This document shows, in pieces, positions 48,505 to 59,499 of a stretch of DNA of 64,000 nucleotides (position 1 is the first letter of the stretch; the number at the start of each line of letters is the position of its first letter). The position numbers and the translations under genes were made by a program. The DNA is from Chalara sp. BL73 (lineage: Eukaryota; Ascomycota; Leotiomycetes; Helotiales). Below the pieces are notes generated by a model that was given only the letters and a program-made list of their open reading frames with translations, was not told the origin of the DNA and ran no database searches. The DNA lies in the NCBI GenBank assembly GCA_918026815.1, contig CAKJVC010000038.1, positions 156,607 to 220,606 on the forward strand. Reading direction: 5' to 3'.

Positions 48505-49087
48505 GATAATAGAGGCTCGGAAAATCATGTGCTGAAACTTCTAGGCTTTTGGCACAAGTAACGGTGTAGTGGCCATTCAGTGTGTGTCACAATTTTATAC
48601 GCTTCAGCATCTATGGCACACTTCGGCGGACACTCATGTCGGTATGCCCTAGCGTCTAGTGTTAGTGCATTGGTAAGCAATCTTGAGTGCTATGCAGTGG
48701 CAGTTCTAGATGTATAGCGACTTTAGCTACCCTCAATCTCTCCCCCATTACAAAGCCAAACTCGTAGACAATTAGTTATATCCGGATCTTTTCAGAAAGA
48801 AGTCCGTATTATCCTCATCTCAATAATGGAAAGTCTGTATGGAACTCACAACAGTCAGTTCGTGCTCCGGAAGCTATGATAGACCTGTATTGTGCTTTTA
48901 TTGTTGATAGTTGACATATCTAGGAGGATCTCGATATTTCTCGTTGGTTTTGGAATCATCTGCTCTAGAAGATCACATATATTGATTAAGATACACTTTG
49001 GCTCACAAATCTTGCTGGAAATTCTTAGGCATCTATTCTAACACTGGCTTCACGCGCCGTTCACTCCAATTCTCGTCCTTTACCCTC
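48505..49087. other. Intergenic region
   Basis: Convergent 3' ends of the RRM-like gene and the permease. No coding signal. Confidence 0.4.
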
Positions 49088-50975
49088 TCACGCCAACGCC
49101 CTCGTCTCCCTATTTACCTCGGTCTCTGCGACGCGCGCAGGATCTTTCGGTCCCGTGAACGGCGAAATGCCCCTCCGTTCCGTCTGCTCCTCGTCGAACG
49201 TGCCGTAGTAATCTTGATCGTCTTCGAATCCGGCGCGCTTGATCTTGAAGATCTGGCAGAGGATGTAATAAAGCGCTGCGCCTTCAAGAAGACCTATTCT
49301 TTGTTAGTGTTTTTTTTTTTTTTTTTTGGTTGTTCACAGCGATGAGGAGGAGGGAGGATAATTACCGAATATGTAATTCCCGCGGTAATAGTTCATGATT
49401 CCTTCACCCAGAACGATGCTTGTGTTCAAGCTGGCAATCATCCCTGGCATCGCGGGGGTGAAACAGATCACCCAGGTGAAAATTGCTCGCCAGTTTACTC
49501 CGCCGGTGAAGTAATATGCTCCTTCGTCAGATCCAGTGTATAGTTGCATTAGCTCGATCTTCTGCTTTCGGATCACGAAGTAGTCGACAATCATTATTCC
49601 CGTTAACGGCGCCAGGAATACCGAGAATGATGCCATGACAGACACAAATATACTAGCAGTATTGTAGAACAACCATGGCTGCACGACCCAGGAGAGTATT
49701 GCACAGATGAGACATCCTCGGCGCATACTGATGTACTTCGGGAAAAGACCCGCGAGATCCATGCCAGCTGCAAATCCATTGCCGAGAATATTTTCAGCAA
49801 GCTGCGAGATTACGAACGCAAGACTACAGAAGAATGCAGCAGCTCTGTTTGCAGATGAATAGTCATCTAATAGCCACTGTATAATCAGCGTCAGTGGGTT
49901 CCAGTACGGTTCCGCGCCATATATCTCCACAGAAGCAGAAGCAGTCAGAATTGAGAGGATGGGAACCAAAGTGCCGACGAAGAATAGGCCAAAGATTGTA
50001 CCATAGACTTGTCGTCCTTGCTTTACGGCAAAGCGGGTGTAGTCGGATTGGTTGAGTATTCCGGAGGAAATGCTGCCTACAGACGAGGTAATCGCGTAAA
50101 ACCACGCCCATGCTGGTGAGAGCGTAGAGTATTGTGTTCCCTGGCGAATGAGAGGGCCGACGCCGCCTGCCTTGAGGCACGTCCTGATACATATCCCAAC
50201 CATCACAGAGGTTGTAAACGCATTGGCGAAGAAGAGTGGAAAGCGGACTTTTTCGGGCCGGATGAGCTGATGAATGTCAGGAAGGTAGCAATCAGGTATG
50301 GAGGAGGAACTACCATAAATGGAATGGAGATGAACTGAAAGATTATAAAGCCAATGAAGTCACGAGTCACCATGTGGGCGCTCTCTGGAAGGGTGTTTTC
50401 CATGTTCAGGAAGTCACGACTCCAGCTGCTGATCATGGCAGTGACACAGAGCCCACCGAGCCAAGCTTGGCTAGAGTACCATACGATACTGAGAATTATT
50501 CTGATCAGAATGGCAATAAAAGCGCCATAGACTCCTAAAGTAGTTCTATATTTTTGTCAGCTCAGTAAATTGATGATATAATTCGAGGTATTACCTCTGA
50601 GCAACAGTGAACCCAACATGCCATTCAGCACCTAGCCAACCGTTTCCAATCGCCAACAAGGCCATGAAGATTTTGGAGACTAATTGGGCGCCAAGAGTTC
50701 CCCCGACGGTAAGGCCAAGGGACAGGAGAGCTGCTGAGCCGGTCCATGCTGTGATGCAAAGACTTGGGATTCTGTCAGCGAAAATTCCCAGTTGTGAAGA
50801 GCCAGCGTGCTACTTTTGCTCACCTGGCAACTGCACTAAATCCGAAATAATCGACGTGGCCCCAGGTTCTTCTGCTCGGCGGCAGTGGTGCGATGTCTGG
50901 GTTTAACCATATGGTGGTCTTAAAGCCGCTATATGCATCATCTTTGATCTCTAGTCTTCTCAAGAATTTCGCCAT
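49088..50975 (-). CDS. NCS1-family permease (allantoin/uracil/hydantoin type)
   Basis: A 12-span nucleobase:cation symporter-1 family transporter of the plasma membrane, 555 aa. Five exons keep frame: 50975-50824, 50771-50595, 50545-50314, 50266-49366 and 49293-49088. Signatures: RRTWGHVDYFGFSAVARIPS at the N-terminus, GNGWLGAEWHVGFTVAQR, IVWYSSQAWLGGLCVTAMI, NQSDYTRFAVKQGRQVYG (the conserved N-x-x-D-Y-x-R-F motif of substrate-binding helix 6), and AENILGNGFAAGMDLAGLFP. The C-terminal tail (about 65 aa) is cytoplasmic and acidic (GFEDDQDYYGTFDEEQTERR). A T-run sits inside the last intron. Family members carry uracil, allantoin, uridine or hydantoin. Its divergent partner is a hydantoinase-type enzyme, so a cyclic amide substrate is the best guess. 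Confidence 0.93.
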
Positions 50976-51852
50976 AGCTACAGGCTTGGTCTTTGAATGT
51001 TTTACCAAACCAAACCCAACCTAAACATATGCCACACCTACGCCGACAACGGAGAGAGACAAGAAGCGACAGAAGAGTATTATTTAAAAGAGAGAGACCA
51101 GGATCGGAAGCGCTTCAATAAATGGGATACGTGATGTGAAGTCTCGCCTCAAGCCATGACCGAGAACAAGCCGTAATCACCGAGCAATTCTTATCTGTAG
51201 ATTATAAAAATCTAAAGAAACATGAATCCACTTGGAAATAAGAAGTCCTGGCCTAAAAAAGATCAACGGGCCGGCATGCAGACAGCCAAGCAGCAGCAGC
51301 GGGGTACACATGCATAACATTGCGGCATATTGACGAAGGCGACAGCGAATGGTAGTGATGGATGTCCAAATCTGATCTGATAACGAAATGCAACAAAATG
51401 CTAAGCAAGCAGAAAAGGGCCACAAAATATTAAAGCTATCTCCCATTGAAGCTGACTGCTGTTCTCATAGAACTATGTTATTGAACTGTTCAGTTTGTTG
51501 CATTGTTTGAAAGCAAAAATGGGGAAGACAGTTCTCGGTTCCACCTGCAGCTCCACGAACAGGAAAGAGGGAACGACGGCTTTCCTTGGCACTCCACCAG
51601 GCGCTTCCAAAGTTTTCATCTGATAAGATTAGATCCAATGGTACTCTTCCACATCTCGGATGATTCCTCTTTAAACGGAAAGCCTCTTCTTTGCCTCCTC
51701 CAATCAATAGAATCCAGAAGACATTGCTGTGCGGTAGGGGAGAGACAGAAGTATTGAAAAAAATCATCAGCCGAAAACTCCCCGGTCTTTGATACTGCTG
51801 CATACTTATCTCGTGACCTTTCTTGGAGCGAAGCCACAGTTTTAGATACAAA
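50976..51852. promoter_or_regulatory. Bidirectional promoter with GATA-type sites
   Basis: About 880 bp separate the permease and HyuA-DUF917 start codons. Visible GATAA cores on either strand: TTATCTG at 51191, GATAA at 51379, GATAAG at 51622 and CTTATC at 51805. In fungi such sites bind AreA/NIT2-type nitrogen regulators, which would suit a nitrogen-scavenging pair. The short frames here have no coding character. Regulation is inferred, not shown. Confidence 0.5.
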
Positions 51853-54800
51853 ATGACTGATCAGAGCCCTTTGATCGTTGGCATAGACGTTGGAGGTACT
51901 CACATTCATTGTACCGAATTTTTTAACCATCATCTAACATCTTGCAGGGACAAATACCGATGCAGTCCTTTTGCGGGTAGCCGACGGCAGTAAAATCAGT
52001 GTTGTCGCCGCTCACAAAGCACCCACGACTTCCAATGTAACTATCAGTGTCCGAGACACGCTTCAAGCGCTTCTAGACAAATCTACCGTAAATTCAGGAG
52101 ATATCTCAGCTCTAGCCATTGGGACAACACATTTCCTGAATGCCATCATTGAGCGCGACTCCTCAAGAGTGGAGAAAGTTGCCGTCATCAGACTTGCCTC
52201 ATACAATTTTTCTAAAGGCCAACCAACCTTCTCAGCTTGGCCAAAAGCTCTAAAAAATGTTGTGAATGGTCACACGGCGATCATTCCTGGAGGCTGTAAT
52301 ATCACGGGAGATGAAATTGCGCCGATTGATGAGAATGCTGTGAAAGAGCAAGTTGAGATCATCAAGTCTAAAGGGTTGAAGAATGTCGTTATCGTGGGCA
52401 TTGGATCTCCCATGGACAAAGACCACCATCAAGAGAATCGGGTTAAATATATCATTCGTACCGGATTAGGGCCAGGCGTCAACATTGTTTGCTCACATGA
52501 TGTAGCTAGAGCAGGTCTCTTAGCCCGCGAGAATGCTTCCATCCTTAATGCATCTATCCTCAACTTTGCCCGCAGAACAATTCGCTCTTTCATCGGCGCG
52601 ATGTCGAAGACTGGACTACATTGCCCGCTATATTTGTCTTCCAACGAAGGCCATTTGCTACCCTTCTCAGAAGCCTTGAAATACCCAATTGCTATCTTCT
52701 CTTCTGGGGCCACAAATTCTATCCGTGGTGCTGCACTGTTGGCAGGCGATCATGTTGAACAGAAAGGTTGCATAGTTGTTGATATTGGAGGGACTACTAC
52801 TGACGTAGGATACCTACTCAAGAATGGCTACCCTCGTCTCGCAAAAAGCTACACAGACTTAGCAGGCGTAAAAATAAATCTCCAGATGCCTTCCGTGGAG
52901 TCTATTGGGCTAGGAGGCGGCTCACTCTTACATGTGGCAGATGGTAAAGTCACTATCGGCCCTGAGAGCGTTGGTCACGACATCCTAACAGACGCACTAT
53001 GTTTCGGCGGAGATACTCCAACGGCAACGGATGTAGCGGCAGCCTCAGGAGCAGATATTGGCACGTCTAAAGCAGATTTACCTGAAACCACTATTGTTAA
53101 TGCGAAGGCGAGTATAAAACGAATGCTAGAACTGGTGATTGATCGCACAAAGTTCTCACCAGAGCCATGTGCTGTGATCCTGGTTGGAGGCGGGTCAATT
53201 CTCTGCCCGGATGCTCTTGAAGGTGTTTCAAGGATTATTGTCCCTGAACATGCTGGGGTTGCAAATGCCATTGGTGCAGCAATGGCCAAGATATCCGGTA
53301 GTGCTGAATTCGTGGTCAGAACGGATAACATCACGGCTGAGATTGCCAGGGCGAAAGCTTTGGCGGTCAAAGATGCTGTCTCGAGAGGCGGAGATCAGAA
53401 TGCAGTAACAGTGCTCAATGAACAAGCGACTGGTGTAGCTTATTCTGATGGCGAAACGAATATTCGGGTCGAAGTTGCTCTTGCGGCGGATCATGCAAGG
53501 GTACATAAAGAGCTGTTGGATTCTATCAAGGAAGATCCTGCCCAGGAGGAGGAGGAGCTATACGAGGAGACAAAGACACACGAGGCGGATACTGAAGACG
53601 TAAGAGAGAAGATTGATTTGAAAACGTACACGCCATCCATCGACCCAGATGGTATTTGGAATGTATCTAAAACAGATCTGGACTTCCTGTCCATAGGTTG
53701 TTATATCTTAGGTTGTGGTGGAGGCGGTTCTCCTTATGGGGTGTTTCTTGAGGTAGCACAGCTATTAGAGGAAGGCGAGGCCGTGAAAATTAAAAGCTTA
53801 GAGAGCTTAACAAAAGATGATATACTGCCACCGATAGCCGCAGTTGGAACACCAGCAGTCAGTATCGAGAGACCAGGAGGAGACTCCATGCTTCACGCAC
53901 TTGCTGCAATGTCAGATGAGATGCACCTCGAGTATACGGCAATGCTTACAACTGAAATTGGAGGTAGCAATGGCCTTCAAGCTCTTGAGTGGGGGAGCTC
54001 AAAATATTACAATATTCCGACAGTTGACGCAGATCAAATGGGTCGTGCGTACCCATCTTACGAGATGTGCTCTGCCTATGTGACCGCAACCTCGATCAAC
54101 GATCTCCTCCCTGTAACCCTTTGCTCCGGCACCGGAAACAACGTCATCATCCCAGCCAACCAAACCTCGCAAGAAGAAGCCAGCTTAGCCATTAGAACAG
54201 CTGTCTTTAGTATGGGTGTCGCAGCATCTGGCGTATCACGTCCCCTCGACGGTGTCCAAGCCCAACGAACTTCAATCCCCAATTCATACTCCCTCGCTTG
54301 GCGCTTAGGTCGTGTAGTCTCAATAGCACAGCAGACGTCATCTCTGTCATCCGTCCCCGACAAGATCATCGAAGAATGCGGCGGCAACAAAAGCGCAAAG
54401 AGGTTGTTCACAGGGAAGATCAGAAGTGTAGAAAGTAGTTTGACCACAACAGCTCACAGCGTCGGGAAAGTCATCATAGAACGGCTCAGCGATAACGAGA
54501 TCGAGAGTGCCGATGAGCGACAGGCGTCATATACAGAGGTACATATTCCGTTCATGAATGAGAATCTCGCCATTCTCGCCAAATCCGAGAATGGGGAAGA
54601 GACGGTGTTGGCTACGGCGCCAGATCTGATTTTCTTACTGGATGTATCGACAGGAGAGGCGATTGGGGTCCAGGAGTATAGGTATGGACTGAAGGTTACG
54701 GTCATGATTGTTGCGCCGCATCCGATCTGGGTGACTGAGAGAGGTTTACAACTCGTGGGGCCGGGGGCCTTTGGATTAGAGTATGAATACACAAGTTCGC

Positions 54801-54853
54801 TAGTATATACGAAACCGAGAAGCGTGATCGAAGAGTTTGGGCCGAACAGATAA
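51853..54853 (+). CDS. Hydantoinase A/oxoprolinase-DUF917 fusion protein
   Basis: 982 aa from exon 1 (51853-51895) and exon 2 (51948-54853), joined over a 52-bp intron that splits the first ATP motif. Residues 1 to about 540 are a hydantoinase A/oxoprolinase ATP-binding half of the actin-like ATPase fold: GIDVGGTNTDAVLL (phosphate-1, about 10-23), DIGGTTTDVGYLL (phosphate-2, about 293), GLGGGS (about 335), VGGGS (about 427). An acidic linker follows (about 540-575). From about 590 comes DUF917, starting LSIGCYILGCGGGGSPYGVF and including TTEIGGSNGLQALEWG. HyuA-type enzymes phosphorylate and open cyclic amides (5-oxoproline, hydantoins, caprolactam), usually with a HyuB partner; none is in this window. 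Intact and probably functional; the substrate is unknown. Confidence 0.9.
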
Positions 54854-55856
54854 ATACATATTGTATATGTATAGACCAACTCTATATAGATATCTAGAAC
54901 ACTTTTGTTATCAGACATAGAATGAGCGAATGGCTAATTCACAGTCAGTTCAGAAGGGGTATATAAGACCATACTTGGTTGGAGTCTCTTAATCAGTCTC
55001 CACAAGAAGAAACACCGAAATAACCATATGGTACCTAAGTGGCGTTTGCCTTCCTTCATATGCCTCTGTTACATCTCACATTCATATCGCCCTTAGCTTT
55101 GACTCTTTGCTTGCATATATCCCTCTGCAATACTTCGGATAGCTCTCAAACTTTCATTTCACACTTTCAAATCGTACAACGGCAGCAAGTCCCCAGCTGA
55201 CAACAGTAGGCACAGCTGCGAAATCTGACCCCAAAATCAAATTCACCACTCTCAAAACATGAGGCCCCTAGCACAGGCTGTTGTCTCCAGAATGATTCGA
55301 AAATTGGTGGTTAATATGCTTTGTGCATCTCATATCTCCACAAGGCAGCATTCGTTCTGATGATGTCCATCATTTCAAATGGAAAGTCATTGGATTGGCA
55401 AGAAGTAGAAGAGGGTTTTTTTTAAACCTTCTATTCCTAACTGTTGATTATTTGATGATCTTTAGAGTCGGTGTCAAACCCCTTGAATTCGGGAATGCAG
55501 AATTTTTCATATAATAAGGGATACAAGATGGTCTTTTCTTGTTCCTGAGTAGCATGTTAGTTTGATGGGTTCTCATCAGAGAGTTCAGATCAGGAGTCGG
55601 TTTGCAGATGTGGACTATTCCGTACTATTTCCACCACGTTATGATGATTAGAATATAAATGGTTTGGACAAAACAAACTCCTTACGTAGATAAATTGAAA
55701 GCCCTTCTCTCAGTTATTTACTTCATTATTTCTTTATCTACTTTTATTGTATTGAAAAAAAAAAAACTTTAAGAAAAAGGTTATGATAGTTAAATTACAT
55801 TAGGAGCTAAAACTTTACCCAATCCTGGGCACTTTGCATTCGAAATCCTGTTTCGC
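54854..55856. other. Intergenic region
   Basis: Only short frames; an A-run at about 55755-55766. It separates the HyuA-DUF917 gene from the AAA+ fragment. No gene seen. Confidence 0.4.
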
Positions 55857-56641
55857 TTATCTTTCACCATACCCCCGTGCCAACTGTTTCATTTCGTATG
55901 CCTTTCGTTGCTCCGCAAGCTCGTCATAGAATTCTGTCGTTTTCCGCACAATCTGACCCAACTGGTCCGAGTTCAGCTTCTTGCGCTCTGCTCGAGCGAG
56001 CCCTAGAGCCGCTGAGACAATGTTTCGGATCTGGCGACCGTTAAACTTTGAGCTCCGACTCTCGACCTTGATCCAACTAAGAATACTGTTCCAGTGTTCA
56101 ATATTATCATCCTCTCGGATCTGCTTAAGGAATATGGTGTAGATCTCAGAGATTTGCGTCTCATTAAAGTTTTGGTATTTGACGGCGAGGCGGACTCCGG
56201 ACTGTACCGCGACGTCGAAGGAATTGATACGGTTCGTCGTCAATATGAGGATCCCTTCATAGTATTCGAGGACGCGAAGCAGAACAGACACAAGCGCGTT
56301 CTCTTCCAGATTTGTCTTTCCCACACCAGGAGGTCCTTGAGGCTTAATTAGTCCCAGCCCTCATTATGCTCATGCATCGACATACCATGGAACAGCAATA
56401 CCAAACCTTTGCCTTTATCTTCAATGAGGTCATCGAGTCCTGTCCCATCACGCTTCTTCCCTTCCTCATGATTGACTACTAAGTCTTTAATGATCTTCTT
56501 GATGTCTTTGTTCAATGAAAGCTTATGATCAAAAGTGTCTGCGTCGGGATCAATTATAGCAGTCTGCACCTTCTCCACTTGTAGCTGCGTCCAGTAGCTA
56601 TCACGCATCACGTAACCCATCACACGTTTCCTGAACCTTCA
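55857..56641 (-). pseudogene. Truncated AAA+ ATPase with internal deletion
   Basis: Two exons join over a 49-bp intron (56336-56385 on the minus strand) and form the Walker A motif GPPGVGKT. The part before it (MRDSYWTQLQVEKVQTAIID; KIIKDLVVNHEEGKKRDGTG) fits the region before the AAA domain of the large fungal AAA+ family with an N-terminal DUF7025-type region. Directly after GKT the protein continues NLEENALVSVLLRVLEYYEG and ILILTTNRINSFDVAVQ (sensor 1), so roughly 60 residues including Walker B (the DEAD-type motif) are missing. The C-terminal lid runs to the stop at 55857. The N-terminal several hundred residues are absent. ATP hydrolysis is unlikely. Confidence 0.7.
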
Positions 56642-56692
56642 AACCCATTTTTACCCATCACTACAGTCTAGAAACAAAGGCAACTCAGCAAC

Positions 56693-57117
56693 ATGCTGAA
56701 AGCATCTGGAACAAGCACCCCGTCCCAGAGGTGGTGGGATATAGTTGTTGAATTCACGACCCGGTCTCTGACCCACGACACAGATACGTTCCCTTCACTT
56801 TCCGGAATAGCAAACGTGTTTCGAAACACCCTTTCCCCTGGAGAGCGTTACCTGGCTAGTATGTTGAGCGGAGACAATTTGCCCGGCATGGGCTGGACCA
56901 GAATCGATACCAGAAATTCACCACTGAGCAGAAGTCCTTACAATATAACCCGTCTAAGTACATCGCCCCAAGCTGGAGCTGGGCTAGTCTACCCGGAGCG
57001 GTAGCCAGGGTTCGCGATTTAGTTGAAGAAAATTCAAATGACAAAGCGCTTTTTGAAAGATATGGCGGAGATACTCGATATCAAAGTCTTCCTGAAGACT
57101 CAAGATCCATTCAGTGA
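56693..57117 (+). pseudogene. C-terminal remnant of a HET-type protein
   Basis: The plus strand reads WWDIVVEFTTRSLTHDTDTF then PSLSGIANVFRNTLSPGERY, the usual region after a heterokaryon-incompatibility (HET) domain. After a frame break near 56890 it continues QYNPSKYIAPSWSWASLPGA, which carries the characteristic P-S-W-S-W-A motif, and ends at a stop 57115-57117. The N-terminal HET domain itself is not found. HET proteins control self/non-self recognition and cell death at hyphal fusion. This copy is a non-functional relic. Confidence 0.65.
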
Positions 57118-57573
57118 GCCCACCGATGGGTATCTTGAGATCCGAGGACGCTTCCATATGCTTTCTAAATGTAAGTGAACAGCGCGCCTTGGCAGAAACT
57201 GCAACTTCTGCTAAAACACAATCCGTCACATTGTACGTTGTTGCACCAAGGCTAATAGATGTTTGTCGAGTAGGGCAGACAAAGGCCTTTTAACAGGCAT
57301 AACGAAACACTGCGAACAAACCAAAGGGGAGTATTGAAAAGGGATTGAAGAAGATGCTAGCTAAAGTGGAGAGTGCAGCTTCTGAAGACGTACGTCAAAA
57401 GCGTGGGGCACACCAGCGTAAGCGCCTTGCCCGATCGAATTGACGCTAAAGTTGGAGGAGGCAAATTGATTCAATCTGATTTCATTGTAATTGATTTTAA
57501 TGTAATGCATAAGTAATATACACCTTGTACATTACCAAGTATTTCCACCTGTATGTTCTAATCTGGCAATTAC
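57118..57573. other. Intergenic region
   Basis: Short frames only. Repeated TTGATT/TTGTA-like A/T sequence near 57480-57540 lies 3' of the secreted-protein gene. Confidence 0.4.
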
Positions 57574-58457
57574 TCATCTCCCACAATTGCGAGTCGCACA
57601 CACAGTAACCTCGTGGATATACCGAATCATCCCTCGCTCAACCCTAATAAAATTAGTGCTGGGGGTGCCATCCGGCTTCGTCTTATCAATAAACGGAAAG
57701 TCGTTGAAAATATCTAATCCGCCGACCTCCTCATCAATCACATAGCGGCGATTCGTGATCTTGAACGGTTGCGGAAACTGAGGCATCACGCAGGTATTAC
57801 TGGACTGGTTCCTCGATCCTGTATACATACCACCCTCGAGCCGGGCGCAAGGCGTTCCATATGGGACTTTGACAGTGCCGTCGCCCCAACTGTCGAGATA
57901 GGCATCGCCGGCAGCTTTGATCACGGCACGGCTGTCCCGTTTGCCTTCTGGGATAGTATCCCATTTCTCTTGTTTATTCCAGTAGAGGTGGCTTGTTGCG
58001 TTGAAAACCCAGTCTCCGTCGTCTGTGATGACTGATTGGATGTTTGCGATTTTGCCATCCGTGAAGAGCATTCGCGTGTGGATTACATAAGGATGCTTGT
58101 TGCTGGCTGCAGATAGCTCGGTGAAAGTGGCACATTCGGTTGTATCATGGAGACTGCGGTTAAAGTCTATGGCTATGGCCTGGGACAGAATGCCCTTATT
58201 GATATCCGTTCGAATATCGTTCTCTGTGTAGGTGACATTTCTGACCAGAGCTGATATGCCTGGTACTCCAGCAAGTTGTGCTTGTACTGTTTCCTTGAGA
58301 GTCAGCTGGATATTTGGATTCTATCCGCTAATTAAGTGGATGTACCATATGTTGCCGTAGCCTCCTCGAGAGATGATCTGCTGCATGCTGCTGAGGCGTG
58401 GGAAGCTAGGCTTGCCCATAAGACGACTTTCAAATAGATCATTATTCTTTCTTGCAT
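57574..58457 (-). CDS. Secreted DUF8021-domain protein
   Basis: Exon 1 (58457-58346) encodes an N-terminal signal peptide (MIYLKVVLWASLASHASA, cut before ACSRSS). It joins over a GTACAT..AACAG intron to exon 2 (58286-57574), giving 274 aa and the continuous segment EEATATYVQAQLAGVPGISA. The rest matches fungal DUF8021 proteins: VTYTENDIRTDINKGILSQA, DFNRSLHDTTECATFTEL, GDWVFNATSHLYWNKQEKWD, KAAGDAYLDSWGDGTVKVPY, GTPCARLEGGMYTG, TNRRYVIDEEVGGLDIF. The structure is thought to be NTF2-like; the biological role is unknown. A second ATG (58442) may be the real start. An LTR-like sequence begins only 35 bp upstream of the ATG. Confidence 0.85.
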
Positions 58458-58491
58458 TGTGGTGGGGACGATTTTCTTTCCTTTCACACTC

Positions 58492-58767
58492 TGTCACGTG
58501 ATACTCATGAGTGGTCAGTCATGTGACCTGAGGAGCATGAGTTGTATATAACCTGCGCTTCCGGTAGGGAGGCGCATCATCATCAATACAACACACTTTT
58601 CCACCCTTCTATATTTTACACCCTTATAAGCTATTGACGTTTATCTATTATATAGAGCTTAGGCTCGCCGGTGCTCTCTCCAGTATGCTACAGCCACCGC
58701 TATCACGCCTATGAGTTTTGTGCTAGATCCTGTTGCTGTTCTTGCTCTCAGCATGTTCCCCGCCACA
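58492..58767 (+). repeat. Putative 5' LTR
   Basis: It starts with TGTCACGTGATACTC and ends with CCACA, fitting TG..CA ends. A TATA-like GTATATAA lies at about 58541. A short stretch after the end starts TGGTGACCTACGCAGG (58775), which begins with TGG as a tRNA primer-binding site should, though it is 7 nt from the proposed end. The boundaries are proposed by eye; the second LTR is needed to prove them. Confidence 0.4.
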
Positions 58768-59499
58768 TGTATTTTGGTGACCTACGCAGGGGATCAGGCA
58801 CTCTCTGTAGCAACAGCGAAGCCTATAGACGCGATATGCGGTGCGAGAAAGCAGAAAAGGGAGCACCGGCACACCCCCCAAATACGCTTTACTGACGGGC
58901 TACTCGATAGGGAGCACTACAGCGATGCCTCTGTAATACAGGGAAGAACGCTACAGGCTTCTAAGAAAGCAGCGCGAAGTTTGAAAGGCGTCACAACAGC
59001 CTACAGGGACCTATTCAGTTAGTGATCTCTGCCAGCAGGCGACCCTTCTGGACGACATCCTAAGAATGAGAGTCAGCGTGCAAACGCTAAGGCCGAGCGC
59101 CTGTACAACGCTCAGGAAGTGGGAGGCCCAGGAGTACCGGAATTCAGTACGGTGATCAAAGTCACACCAGAAAGCAAAAAGCCACAGAGCTTCGGCATGA
59201 ACCGGGCTATACGCTAATCAACGGCATAAAGAGGTTCCGTTGAGGGAGTTTCAGCATAGAAGTTTCGCTAAAGAAGCCTCAAACTCTCGGGCAAAACAAT
59301 GGACGTTATTAAAGTTTGAGCGTTACAGGGACTTACTACAAAAAGGCTTCTTGTACCGCTATCCTTACGTGCTATCAAGTATATGGATTGCTTTGACAGC
59401 AACGACTGGTTACATCAACTTTTTTCTCCACGCTTAGAAGCTTTTCAACAAAACAATCTTTTGCCTATTACTACTGTTACAGCACCTACACTACATACA

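Noticed and set aside
51465..51851. 128-codon minus-strand frame between the permease and HyuA-DUF917 genes
   Set aside because: No motif, no consistent start, and it fills the expected promoter; treated as chance.
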